From Hespellia sp. (GTDB taxonomy: Bacteria; Bacillota; Clostridia; Lachnospirales; Lachnospiraceae), in NCBI GenBank assembly GCA_028693555.1, contig JAQUVD010000038.1, forward strand, positions 1 to 36,197: a stretch of 36,197 bases of DNA. Direction: 5' to 3'. The translations under genes and the position numbers were made by a program. The notes beneath the pieces are model-generated. The model worked only from the letters and a program-made list of their open reading frames with translations. It searched no databases and was not told where the DNA came from. Below are positions 1 through 8,524 of this stretch, one piece after another; within the stretch, counting starts at the first letter, position 1; each line of letters starts with the position of its first letter.

Positions 1-767
1 TATCCACCACCGGAGCCATTAGCTTCCTAGTTATTTTCTAAAATCTAAACTTCTAAAAAGTTGCCATTTCTGACAGCTTAGATAAGTGCGCCACTTTTTG
101 GCTGTCCTCTACTTTCTTTCACACTATAATTCCTCCTAAAAAATATTCTTATACTTCGACTGGCACTAAAAACGTATAGGATTTCGTTGAGATTTTCAAA
201 AACTTCCATATAATAAAATCAGTCTTAATAACAGAAAGGGCTAGTGTAATTTGTATAATAAATTTGATTGACAATAAGGCCCTGCAATACGCAGGACCTT
301 TCACATAATATTTTTCAAACTATTTTATTACATACCAGTTTCAAAAGATAAACGCCGTACCTTTAATACTATTAACGTTGTTCCATAAAACTTCTCCTTT
401 TTACCTGAAAATCATCTCCTTTTTTAATAAATATTTCCTTTGTCCATTTATGCAATATTTAGCAACCTCCTTCTACTAAAATTAAGACAAAAAAAGAACC
501 ATGATCAAAAATGGTTCATCAAATATACCAAATACTAGGTATATGTCCCGATGTAAGAGCATAAGCCCCACAAGATAAAAAAAATATTGCACATAACAGT
601 ATTATATCCCGGCAAAGACGTGTTTAAGGTATAAGAAAAGTGAGCAGCATATTGAAAAATGATTTCCGGTATAAATTAGTCTGATTTACTACAGGATATA
701 TTAAAGGTTAGATTGAGCTTATGTATAATAAGCGAGAAGGTGATTAGGAAATAAGAAGGAACTGGAT
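1..767. other. Gene-free left edge with two hairpins
   Basis: I see no convincing gene here. The stretch is A/T-rich with stops in every frame. It holds an imperfect hairpin at 276-300 (AAGG-c-CCTGC / GCAGG-a-CCTT) with only a weak T-rich tail, and a clear minus-strand terminator at 489-517, listed separately. The density of decayed pieces just to the right suggests eroded DNA. Confidence 0.5.
489..517 (-). terminator. Intrinsic terminator without a matching gene
   Basis: On the minus strand GAACCAT and ATGGTTC form a 7-bp stem with an 8-nt loop, followed by seven T. The nearest upstream minus-strand reading frame is the Abi_2 stub that stops at 880, so this may be the original terminator of that gene, left behind after an internal deletion. 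Confidence 0.6.
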
Positions 768-1025
768 ATGCTGATACAATTTAGGATAATAAGAAAAACG
801 ATAGAATGGGAATACAGCATGGAGCAGAAAGAGGAAATCCGACTTGCACTGGTGGCAAAAGTACCAATCAAGGAGATTCTTAGCTATTTCTATCCAGAGA
901 TAGAAGATAACCATCAATCAGAGCATAGTAGCAGATGTCCTGCAATTTTGATAATGCAAAGGAATGGTCTTTTATTGTTAGTGATTTTTCTACTTCCAGA
1001 TTTTCGATTTGCTGGGAGAAGGTGA
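768..1025 (+). pseudogene. Probable gene fragment, IRLAL-type motif
   Basis: An 85-codon frame with an AAGGA site before its ATG. Only about residues 17-46 look protein-like; they read EEIRLAL followed by an SYFYPE segment, recalling the IRLxL...YxxPE units of small repeat proteins in Clostridia (from memory, not checked). The rest runs antisense through the Abi_2 stub, so the natural sequence probably ends near 905 where two decayed fragments meet. The function is unknown and it may not be expressed. Confidence 0.3.
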
Positions 1026-1053
1026 GAAACGGTTTTCTTTGTTTGATTGCCAT
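880..1053 (-). pseudogene. Truncated Abi_2 (AbiD/AbiF-type) gene, 5' stub
   Basis: A 57-residue reading frame begins at an ATG with an AAAGGAG site 8 nt upstream. It aligns with the N-terminus of the intact Abi_2 protein at 18886: KPFLTFSQQIENL against KPFMTYEQQIQKL, then YYALIDGYL against YYALITGYK. Full Abi_2 proteins have about 300 residues and carry the HEPN RNase motif (R-x4-H) near residue 210; all of that is missing. Homology stops near position 900, where unrelated sequence follows. A toxic activity is therefore not expected. Unusually, the promoter, structured leader, terminator hairpin and ribosome site upstream all survive, so the RNA may still be made. Confidence 0.85.
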
Positions 1054-1080
1054 GCAATATGCTCCTTTGTGTATGTATTG

Positions 1081-1150
1081 AAAAAGGAGGACCTTTACAG
1101 GTCCTCCTTCCGGTCGCAGGCATCGCAAGTATCTGCAACCTGATCACTGA
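1081..1150 (-). ncRNA. Abi_2-associated leader RNA (abiF-RNA-like), relic locus
   Basis: Read on the minus strand, the ~40 nt after the predicted start are nearly identical to the leader of the intact Abi_2 gene at 18799-18840. Shared blocks are CAGTGA, TTGCAG, CTTGCGA, GCCTGCGA and CGGA. GCAG can pair with CTGC in both copies. A 10-bp hairpin (AAGGAGGACC / GGTCCTCCTT, 1084-1109) and a short T run follow, then the ribosome site of the stub. A conserved RNA upstream of abiF genes has been described by comparative genomics (abiF RNA motif), and this placement fits it; I have not compared it with the published model. Confidence 0.7.
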
Positions 1151-1155
1151 CATCT

Positions 1156-1184
1156 ATTCTAGCATAGAAACTGCTCATTTGCAA
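1156..1184 (-). promoter_or_regulatory. Promoter of relic Abi_2 leader RNA
   Basis: TTGCAA, 17-nt spacer, TAGAAT on the minus strand. Transcription would start near 1149, at the first block conserved with the second Abi_2 locus. Confidence 0.65.
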
Positions 1185-1312
1185 GCAGTATATGAAGGAA
1201 AATTAATTCCTTAAATAGAGGTCAGTTTTAGTATATGCATCTAAAATGAAAGTATGTGGAGGAGGTGGCTCACGAAGCAACGCATCGGTGAATGAACGTG
1301 ATAGATAGCCCG

Positions 1313-1350
1313 CCAAGTATCAGAGAAATACATATTTTTCTGATACTTGG
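1313..1350. repeat. 12-bp perfect inverted repeat
   Basis: CCAAGTATCAGA (1313-1324) and TCTGATACTTGG (1339-1350) are perfect reverse complements around a 14-nt A/T-rich loop. No T run flanks either side, so it is not a typical terminator. It lies downstream of the AlbA_2 gene in the otherwise gene-free 1185-1436 stretch. It could stabilise that mRNA's 3' end or be a remnant of a mobile element. Confidence 0.5.
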
Positions 1351-1436
1351 GGGCAATTAAAGAAATCAATAAATTAACATACCTTTGATATTCTAACTTT
1401 TTGAGGAATACTAATTATACCACTCTTTAATTTACA

Positions 1437-2762
1437 TTATAATAACTGGTATGTTTGATTTTTTCCACGACCATTTTTTTGAATTAGCCCTGCATCTGTA
1501 AGCTTTTTCATAATAACATAGGCTCGTGTGTTTTTAATATCCAAAAGCTTTTGAACATCTTTTATGGAAATTTCTCCATACTCAGAAATGTAATCCAAGA
1601 TATTTTGCATCTGTTGTGTTACATTAAGTGGTGGCTGCTCTGTTGCTGATAGAGAGCTGTTTGATGTTGTCACAGTGTCTTCGACTACGTTCATGTTTGG
1701 TAATATAATTTTAAACGAATTTGGAGTGATTGATATTTCTGGTTGTTTGCTACAATTCTTGTATAAAGAATAAATACGTCTTATTCCAGTACCATATGAT
1801 TCAATAAAACGCAGACGATGGAAAATCTCTGCTAATTTGCTGTTCCGTGATAAAGAAATACCATTGCGAATGTCTTCTTTTGAGATACCGGCTAAAAGTC
1901 CACCAATTGAAATGAATTCCATCTGCTGATTGTTAATATTTATTATAATACTGCCACTGTAATTGTAGTCTCTGTGGATAAGGGAATTTAGCAAAGCCTC
2001 CCTCACAGTTGCCTCTTTATAGTCCCAATGATCTTTTCGTTCTAGACCGCTAATTACTGCATGATTCTGGTTACAAAGCTGCAAATATTGAAAGGTTTCT
2101 TCTAATTGCTTTAATATAGATCCAGAAAATTCTTTTTTATCTTTAAATACTGTATTTTCATCGTCCGCGAATACTGCAACTTTTACAGTATGCAAACACT
2201 GATCAGAAAGAAGAAGCCCCAAATTTGTAAATAGTCCAAGCTCATGGCTTTTTATCCCTAGTTGATAATATTTTTCCTCTACAAATGGCAGATTGTTCTT
2301 TTCAAACACTTCTGCAGCATATTGAAAAGTCAGTTCTTGATTCAAGGAGCGTAATTTTTCAAAAACATCGCCATCTGCGTATTTGATCATTTGTCGTATT
2401 TGATCTTGTGATGCTGGTGCAGATGATGCTCCTTGACGCACATATACGCCAGATGGTTTCAGACCTTTAGACTTTAGATAGTAAGGCTTATATGCTCCTT
2501 CTCCAATTTCTATCCGTATAATCTTCCCTTTTTCCAAGGAGTATTTTATAAACATTGTAACATCAGGAAGTATTGCATCACGAATACCATTTGTTATTCG
2601 TGTATATGTGTCATCAATATCATCCAATCCGACTTTTTCGCCATTGTCATTCACGCCTACCAGAATGACACCACCATCTGTGTTTGCGAAAGCAATTACT
2701 TCTTTGTAAATGTCAGGAACAAATATTTCTTTAAATTCCACTTTTTCATCTTCGAACATCAT
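1437..2762 (-). CDS. AlbA_2-domain ATP-binding transcriptional regulator (COG2865-like)
   Basis: The N-terminus (about residues 6-115) has an AlbA_2/Schlafen-type fold signature, with EFKE and the segment AFANTDGGVILVGV. A GHKL-type ATP-binding region follows (REALLNSLIHRDY near residue 259, then a GGLLAG turn). The C-terminus ends in a winged-helix-like segment. This is the usual order of COG2865 proteins, predicted DNA-binding regulators of unclear ligand. The frame extends to an ATG at 2777, but the ATG at 2762 has an AGAGGGG site 6 nt upstream and is preferred. It stands alone, behind a long palindrome that suggests autoregulation. Family assignment is secure; its targets are unknown. Confidence 0.85.
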   Translation of the reverse strand: MMFEDEKVEFKEIFVPDIYKEVIAFANTDGGVILVGVNDNGEKVGLDDIDDTYTRITNGIRDAILPDVTMFIKYSLEKGKIIRIEIGEGAYKPYYLKSKGLKPSGVYVRQGASSAPASQDQIRQMIKYADGDVFEKLRSLNQELTFQYAAEVFEKNNLPFVEEKYYQLGIKSHELGLFTNLGLLLSDQCLHTVKVAVFADDENTVFKDKKEFSGSILKQLEETFQYLQLCNQNHAVISGLERKDHWDYKEATVREALLNSLIHRDYNYSGSIIININNQQMEFISIGGLLAGISKEDIRNGISLSRNSKLAEIFHRLRFIESYGTGIRRIYSLYKNCSKQPEISITPNSFKIILPNMNVVEDTVTTSNSSLSATEQPPLNVTQQMQNILDYISEYGEISIKDVQKLLDIKNTRAYVIMKKLTDAGLIQKNGRGKNQTYQLL

Positions 2763-2802
2763 ATTAACCCCTCTCATCCACGTTTTATCTTAATTATATA
2801 AT

Positions 2803-2858
2803 GAAAATTCACTATTGTCGAGTGAAAAAAGTGAATTTTCACATTTTTTACTCGACAA
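2803..2858. promoter_or_regulatory. Palindromic operator upstream of AlbA_2 gene
   Basis: TTGTCGAGT (2815-2823) and ACTCGACAA (2850-2858) bound a 44-bp palindrome whose 21-nt halves differ at two positions. Its centre contains GTGAATTTTCAC, and a related GAAAATTCAC lies at 2803-2812. This is a plausible multi-site operator for the adjacent regulator. Confidence 0.65.
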
Positions 2859-2941
2859 GAAATGCGAAAAAGTGATGAGTGATATCTGATGTTTAATTCG
2901 ATGAATCAAAGAGATATAGGATTATCTGAAAATAAAAATAT

Positions 2942-2994
2942 CCCTGTAAAATCATACCTATACAATTTTGGTTGATTTTACAGGGGTATTTTAT
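2942..2994 (-). terminator. Terminator of the 711/809-aa operon
   Basis: A 13-bp perfect stem, CCCTGTAAAATCA / TGATTTTACAGGG, flanked by T-rich tracts on both strands. It sits 20 nt past the stop of the 809-aa gene and can also work in the plus direction. Confidence 0.8.
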
Positions 2995-3005
2995 TTCTAA
3001 CTTTT

Positions 3006-5435
3006 TTAAATTTCAAGGTTATTATTATGTACCAAAAAGGTGTTTGCCTTATAACTTCCTTCCTGATCCAGACGATTATTTCCGGATAGGCTGTCCAGGT
3101 ATTGCTCTCCTGCTTTTGATTTGGAAATATACATGGAAAATGTGCTACTGATCATATTGATCGGTTTCCATGTGCGATAATATTCGCTGGCCACAAAGCA
3201 TGCATTTAAGGTTCGAGCCTTCTTCTTCATTAATCTAAAAAGTAGATTGATTGCGGTACCTTTTAGTTTTTCCGGTAATCCCGCATCATAGGCATTTTCC
3301 AAAAATAGAACCAGCATCTCTTTCTTCCTTGTTTCCTGCGGAAGCTCGTTTGTTTCTGCGCTATAAAAATCTGCAAACTCCAGACGTGGTATGTTATGGT
3401 CTTTTTCTCCATTTCTTTCCGTACCGAATACACCTTTTGTAAGTCGAATTGCAGCACGAAGAACAATTTTCCCATTCCATTTCAGGTAGAGCACCTTTTT
3501 GTTTGAATCATGGCATGCAAGGAGGCACTGATTATACTGTCCGTCTATGTAGGATAAACAGGTATGATGTGGAACTTCACCTATCTCCATAACAGGCAAT
3601 AATGCATCCTCTTCCCATACCGTAAAGGCTCCGTCTTCTTCAATCAGGTTTTCCATCCACCTGGACTTTAAGGAATCCTGTATTGGATAACCTAATTCCT
3701 TTGCAAGATCATCACCATAATATTTCAGTTCCCGGAACCGTCCCATCAGCTCAGCCATGACCAGCCTGCGTAGTTCTTCTTTTTTTCCGGGAACATTCTT
3801 CAAATAGGTTAGCATGATATGCACACCATTCTGAAAAATAAATTCTTTAATCCTGCTTTCATTATTTTGAATAAATGTTTCATCTATTTGAAAAGACTCT
3901 TTCAAAGCAAGCCATTCCTTATTTAAGTCTAGCATATTTTGTCGCATTGTCTGCATATTAGGTACCTGATTTAGTTCATTTGCATTTTCAGCAATATATC
4001 TTGCCTCTGCCAATGTTCCTGCTTCTGCTATAAGTTGTTTTATGGTATCATAGTTTTTCAGAAGTAAAATACTTGTTTCGGCATCGATTCTTTTGATGTG
4101 GGCAAACTCATTATGCATCCACTCTGACAGCGGTTTAAGCGATAACTTATCAGCAAGTCCTGCCACCTCACCGCCTGCAGACAGAGCTTTTCTATTTATA
4201 AGCTCCTTAATCACTTTCATTCGATAATCTATCCGTTCATGATGGAGTGCTGTATAAAGATTTGTATAGTCTATCGGCATCTGACACAGAACTTCAATTT
4301 CGTTAAATGTATAAGGACCGCTGGAAGCTAGAATTTCCAGAACATCTTCTTCATAGCTCGTCAGCTTTCTACATTGTAAGAGATTGTTGCTGTTCAAGGT
4401 ATTAATATTTACCGCATTCTGATAAAACTTTGAATCAAAAAGCAGCGATCGCATTGACATGGACTGAAAAAGTGCCGAATGGCTCCTAATCAAAGTCAGA
4501 AAAGCTTTTTTTCTGTGTGTAACAGCATAAATAATAAGCTTTTCGTGTTCTGCAGACCTCCAGCTTTCACAAAAATATTCATTATAAAAAAAGGAAACGT
4601 ATTGTGACCTACTTTGTACCATCTGATAAGCTTCCTGCGTTTTCCCATTTTCTACCTTATCCTTTAGTCTTTTCAAGTCAAATAAGAGCGAATGATTATT
4701 CAGTAATTGTGTAAAAAACATACAACTTCTGTCTTTATAAAATTCTATCGACCATACAAAAAGTGGTTTAAGGACGGCTGCCTGTTCTTTCATCTGAAGG
4801 AATAACTCATCATCGAGATTCCCCTGCTCGTATCCTGATTCTAATAGAATATCTAAGATGTGCTGTAGGTCAGGATTTTGTGCAATACACATCAGGCTTT
4901 CTTCATAGTCTTCTACCTTATCTAACAGCCGGCTTCCCACAATCTTACTACAGAATATTTTTCCGTATTTTGCAAAGAGTATATCATCTGCCTTGGGAGT
5001 GCGTAAATAATAGTAATAAAGACCTGTCTGCAACATTTCTTTTTCATCTTCTGTCAGCGTCATGTTGCTGTAATAGCGCAGAAAAATACTGAGATACTCT
5101 TTACTAATAGAATCATCCATCATTGTTTCTATGAGCTGCTCCGGTTCAAAGGATGTAATTTCTTCCTGAACCTGCGACCAAAGGCTATTAACCTTGTCTG
5201 GCGCGACTTCTTTCTGCATGATAGGCAGCAAATATTCAGCCAAATGCTTATCTTGTATCATTTTTTCCTGTAATTCGGCACTTAGACTCTTTATTTGTGT
5301 TTCTAGTTTCAGTGCGCATACTTTTTCAGCGCAAGAAAGTATATCTGTTTCCCGGCAGAATTTAATGACACTGCTATTTAAAAAATATAATAACCGGCAG
5401 CATGTACGATGCTGATTAATCCTCTGTAGATTCAT
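3006..5435 (-). CDS. Uncharacterised 809-aa protein
   Basis: I do not recognise a named family. The protein looks mostly alpha-helical for about 600 residues with no signal peptide or membrane segment, so it is probably cytoplasmic. The last ~200 residues look like a separate domain: HHTCLS, a GQYNQCLLAC stretch, then a GKIVLRAAIR strand, ending in helices with FVASEYYRTWKP. The Cys/His-rich start of this domain suggests a metal site or a catalytic cysteine, which is inference. The ATG has a GGAGG site 10 nt upstream and lies 20 nt inside the end of the 711-aa gene, so the two are translationally coupled and probably act together. Confidence 0.75.
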   Translation of the reverse strand: MNLQRINQHRTCCRLLYFLNSSVIKFCRETDILSCAEKVCALKLETQIKSLSAELQEKMIQDKHLAEYLLPIMQKEVAPDKVNSLWSQVQEEITSFEPEQLIETMMDDSISKEYLSIFLRYYSNMTLTEDEKEMLQTGLYYYYLRTPKADDILFAKYGKIFCSKIVGSRLLDKVEDYEESLMCIAQNPDLQHILDILLESGYEQGNLDDELFLQMKEQAAVLKPLFVWSIEFYKDRSCMFFTQLLNNHSLLFDLKRLKDKVENGKTQEAYQMVQSRSQYVSFFYNEYFCESWRSAEHEKLIIYAVTHRKKAFLTLIRSHSALFQSMSMRSLLFDSKFYQNAVNINTLNSNNLLQCRKLTSYEEDVLEILASSGPYTFNEIEVLCQMPIDYTNLYTALHHERIDYRMKVIKELINRKALSAGGEVAGLADKLSLKPLSEWMHNEFAHIKRIDAETSILLLKNYDTIKQLIAEAGTLAEARYIAENANELNQVPNMQTMRQNMLDLNKEWLALKESFQIDETFIQNNESRIKEFIFQNGVHIMLTYLKNVPGKKEELRRLVMAELMGRFRELKYYGDDLAKELGYPIQDSLKSRWMENLIEEDGAFTVWEEDALLPVMEIGEVPHHTCLSYIDGQYNQCLLACHDSNKKVLYLKWNGKIVLRAAIRLTKGVFGTERNGEKDHNIPRLEFADFYSAETNELPQETRKKEMLVLFLENAYDAGLPEKLKGTAINLLFRLMKKKARTLNACFVASEYYRTWKPINMISSTFSMYISKSKAGEQYLDSLSGNNRLDQEGSYKANTFLVHNNNLEI

Positions 5436-7551
5436 ATTCTATAACCTCCATTTTACTAATTAATTTCTGTACAGATGTCCAATTGATTCGCCCATGTTTA
5501 AACTGATATAAGATACTTTCCATGATTTTACTTGCTGCTTTTTTCACTATTTCAGCAGACTCATCCAGCTTCTGCTCCAATAGTTGAAGACAAAAGAAGA
5601 ATTCATCTATATTCCGTGAATAGTAGGTTGGAAAGAAAGATGCCAGGCGAATCATTTCATCAGATCTGTCCTCCGCTGCGTTTAACTCCTCTTCCACTTT
5701 GTTGCGATATGTCTCAAGTTCTTTTTGTTTATCCAGCCTTTCAAGCTCCTTTTGTTTTTCTTTTTCCTGCTTTTGATATGCCTGCCATTCTTCTTCTGTA
5801 AAATAGATTCGGCACAGGCTATTACGAATCGCGGTGTTCTCAATAGAATCCTTCAATTCATAAAATAGTGACTTACTTTCTTCTGGGAAAATAATCTTTG
5901 CTGAATCTTTTAAAAGAAAACTACAGAGGAAATCTTCATATCGCTCTGGCATTTTCCAATACACCATCTGCTCTATCCAATCAAACAGTTTTCGCTGCTC
6001 ATCTAAGGACAATGTGCTCTCATGGAAATCAATTGTTTTAAAATACGGGTTATATGTCCTGATACCAACTGCATCAAATACCATATTTTTATCATTAAAA
6101 AAAAGTTCAAGGTTTCGCAAATCGTATAACTCAATGAACTTTTCCCAGAACTGGTAAGCCGCACGGCTTTTCAGGTCTTTGACTTCCTCATATATATTTT
6201 TCTTCATATATACCCATGTATTCTGCAGTTCTGTATCGGTCAGATCTTTTTTGTGAGTATTATATTGCTGGAGCAAATCAAGCAGATTACACTGACCGGT
6301 TTCGACTAATATGTGAAATGCCTTTTTGATACTTGAGGAACTATCCTTCCAGAAAATATCCAGCAAAGATTCCCCTGTTATCTGCATATAGTTCTGAAGC
6401 CAGTCGGTAACTGTCTTTTTTCCAAACAGACATAAGCTTTCGGCAAAAATCTCAATAAAGTTTTTAATATCTATTACAGAATATAGATACTGCCATTGAT
6501 TAACATCGAAATCAACATAGAACCAATTTTCCGGAAGTCTAAGGTTTTCTTGATTCTGATATAAGAAATAATATATTTTTTCATTTTTAATGCAGATCAG
6601 ATAGTTAAGACTCTGCACAATCCCTGCATTTTCTTCCAGACATATGCTGTAGTGCTGGTATTCCAAAAGAATTTTCCTGCATAGTTCATAGAGGTAGTCG
6701 TTATCCAGTACTTCTGCATTTATCCATTCTTTCATTGCTGCCAGAGCCATACGTTCCATGGTAATTGAAGACCGGCTTAATACATCCGGAACTCTGATTG
6801 TTCCGGGCAACACAAGGTTAAGATAGCGGATTTCATTTTCAGAGTATCCATAATCCAGCAGCCGATTCCATGCGGGAACCGTATCTTTGACAAAGCGTTT
6901 TGGTAGTTCCAGTAATGCTTTTAACAACTGTCCGTCTCTTTTTTTCTCTGCTTTGATTTTTGACCAGAATTCTTCCAGAAACCATACATATAGGTACTCA
7001 TTTCCATAGGCCGCAATACTTCTTTTTTTGCCAAGAAACTGCACTGCCAGATTTTTGATAAAGAGCCAGGAATCTCCCCGATTTCGCAAAACGGAGATTG
7101 CAAACATGGCCTCTAACGAATTGTTATAGGAATTCGTTAGAATCATTTGGTACATCTGCTCTTCTTCCTCATTGCTATCTGTAAGAAGATACAATGCACA
7201 GCAAAGATAAGAATCATTGTTTGCAAGTTTCCTTATCTTACGCAAAAAATGGATTTGTTGTTTTCCAATGAACATGCTCTCGTCCAGTAATTCCTTCTTT
7301 TCTGCTAATGCGATCGCCAGGGCACGGATTTGTTCTATTCCACCCCCGCACCGCTCTTCATAACGTTCCAATACCTCCCCGGGATAGCTCAATGAATATT
7401 GTGCTTCCATGGAAACAATAGGCGCCTCATGGAAAAACAAACTATTCCCAACTGCAGCATCTTTTTCTGATGCTATAGTACGATCTATTAGATTTTTCAT
7501 CTGTAATAAAAGTGTGACGTCGATTACGTCATCAAATGATACTAATTTCAT
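5416..7551 (-). CDS. Uncharacterised 711-aa helical protein
   Basis: A long, mainly helical protein rich in Leu, Glu and aromatic residues, with no membrane segment or recognisable catalytic motif. Near the C-terminus a highly charged E/K/Q stretch (EWQAYQKQEKEKQKELERL onward, about residues 585-620) predicts a coiled coil. Start: ATG with a GGAGG site 5 nt upstream. Its end overlaps the start of the 809-aa gene by 20 nt, forming a two-gene operon ending at the 2942 terminator. A terminator also lies just before its ribosome site, so it either has its own unseen promoter or depends on read-through. The size and coiled coil suggest a scaffold or large complex subunit, but no function can be assigned. 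Confidence 0.75.
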   Translation of the reverse strand: MKLVSFDDVIDVTLLLQMKNLIDRTIASEKDAAVGNSLFFHEAPIVSMEAQYSLSYPGEVLERYEERCGGGIEQIRALAIALAEKKELLDESMFIGKQQIHFLRKIRKLANNDSYLCCALYLLTDSNEEEEQMYQMILTNSYNNSLEAMFAISVLRNRGDSWLFIKNLAVQFLGKKRSIAAYGNEYLYVWFLEEFWSKIKAEKKRDGQLLKALLELPKRFVKDTVPAWNRLLDYGYSENEIRYLNLVLPGTIRVPDVLSRSSITMERMALAAMKEWINAEVLDNDYLYELCRKILLEYQHYSICLEENAGIVQSLNYLICIKNEKIYYFLYQNQENLRLPENWFYVDFDVNQWQYLYSVIDIKNFIEIFAESLCLFGKKTVTDWLQNYMQITGESLLDIFWKDSSSSIKKAFHILVETGQCNLLDLLQQYNTHKKDLTDTELQNTWVYMKKNIYEEVKDLKSRAAYQFWEKFIELYDLRNLELFFNDKNMVFDAVGIRTYNPYFKTIDFHESTLSLDEQRKLFDWIEQMVYWKMPERYEDFLCSFLLKDSAKIIFPEESKSLFYELKDSIENTAIRNSLCRIYFTEEEWQAYQKQEKEKQKELERLDKQKELETYRNKVEEELNAAEDRSDEMIRLASFFPTYYSRNIDEFFFCLQLLEQKLDESAEIVKKAASKIMESILYQFKHGRINWTSVQKLISKMEVIEYESTED

Positions 7552-7562
7552 AGTGCCTCCTT

Positions 7563-7594
7563 AAAAAAAAGTACCTGGAAAAACCAGATACTTT
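7563..7594 (-). terminator. Terminator between 236-aa and 711-aa genes
   Basis: AAAGTA-t-CTGG / CCAG-g-TACTTT stem with one mismatch and a T5 loop, followed by at least five T on the minus strand. It lies about 12 nt before the start codon of the 711-aa gene, abutting its ribosome site, so it may also set the level of read-through into that operon. Confidence 0.75.
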
Positions 7595-7682
7595 TATCCT
7601 GTATTTTATGTTTTAATTTCTTCCTAATAAAAAAATTGTTTCATCTGATCCTTTTTTACAAAACTCTGATAAAACGCAGACT

Positions 7683-8393
7683 TTACTCTACCCGATAGGA
7701 AGCCAAAATATCTTCTATCTCATATATGGTTGGATCAATGACTGGTTTACAGAGACTGTATAGAATCTTTAATATATTTCCTGATTTTACCAGACAAGCC
7801 ATTTTATCCTCGCTGAGCTGATAGTTTTCTAACACTGACACAATCATGGTCTTTAAGGCGATTTCCTGCATTGAAATAGGTTCTGCTTCATTGCTATGGA
7901 ATAAATACCTTTTCAAGAGCTCCTGCAGCTCTGCAGTGACGATTTCGTGAAATTTCTCTCGTTTTATGGTTGATGCTTCTGCTTGTATTTTATAGTATCG
8001 CGCATGTGTGGCTCCGTCTCCCATAAAGAGCCGGTAGATGTACCCGGCAGTGTAGTTCATCTTATCAAAACCAGCAGATGATTCATCCAGCGTCTTCCCT
8101 GTTATAAAATGTACATTGCTGCGGCCAGACTCAGTGAATACAATGAGATCAATATCCAGATAGATACCTTCACTTCCACCCCAGTTTGTGTGGCAAATGA
8201 TATCACTTATTTCTGGAAATTCGTCCTTCAGTGTATTATCCAAAAGAAAATATTCATCTGGAAGCAAACCCTGATCTTGTAGTTCTTTCTTTAACTTTTC
8301 AAAAACTTCAGCCACTTTTTTTCTGCCGACGCACTTTACACATCCTGGTTTTTCGGGGACTGGTGCATAGATTTCCGTTTCAACTCTTTTCAT
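7683..8393 (-). CDS. Uncharacterised 236-aa protein
   Basis: Not recognised. The N-terminus has a CVKC pair (about residues 18-21) followed by a basic GRKKVAEVF helix. The middle shows alternating hydrophobic/acidic strands (YLDIDLIVFTE), and the C-terminal half is helical. No signal peptide or membrane segment is seen. Start: ATG with a GGAGG site 8 nt upstream. It lies upstream of the 711/809-aa pair on the same strand but is separated by a terminator. Its leader carries a terminator hairpin and a short reading frame ending at its ribosome site, which suggests attenuation control. Confidence 0.7.
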   Translation of the reverse strand: MKRVETEIYAPVPEKPGCVKCVGRKKVAEVFEKLKKELQDQGLLPDEYFLLDNTLKDEFPEISDIICHTNWGGSEGIYLDIDLIVFTESGRSNVHFITGKTLDESSAGFDKMNYTAGYIYRLFMGDGATHARYYKIQAEASTIKREKFHEIVTAELQELLKRYLFHSNEAEPISMQEIALKTMIVSVLENYQLSEDKMACLVKSGNILKILYSLCKPVIDPTIYEIEDILASYRVE

Positions 8394-8408
8394 GATGTGA
8401 TCCTCCTT

Positions 8409-8507
8409 TTAAAAAATAAAATATTTTTCCATAAAAAAAGCACCATAGAGGTGCAATTGATAGGATTGGTTAAATAGTTCCTCCTGTTCTGCCCGTCTAT
8501 GGGACAT
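8409..8507 (-). CDS. Possible 32-codon leader peptide
   Basis: ATG at 8507 opens a frame that reads through the 8433-8454 hairpin and its T run (giving GAFF) and stops at TAA directly abutting AAGGAGG of the 236-aa gene. Encoded residues begin MSHRRAEQEELF. There is no clear ribosome site before its ATG. Its stop position would favour coupling to the downstream start. It could be chance; I rate it as a candidate leader peptide only. Confidence 0.3.
   Translation of the reverse strand: MSHRRAEQEELFNQSYQLHLYGAFFMEKYFIF
8433..8454 (-). terminator. Attenuator-like terminator in leader of 236-aa gene
   Basis: GCACC-TCTAT-GGTGC stem followed by seven T on the minus strand, 40 nt upstream of the start codon with no gene ending before it. 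CCATAG in the upstream leader (plus-strand 8497-8502) is complementary to CTATGG of this hairpin and could form a competing antiterminator. Confidence 0.6.
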
Positions 8508-8524
8508 TTTTTAAAAATCATCTG

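Noticed and set aside
1054-1128. N-terminal extension of the Abi_2 stub
   Set aside because: It would translate the conserved leader RNA and terminator hairpin; the ATG at 1053 has the ribosome site and matches the intact homologue's start.
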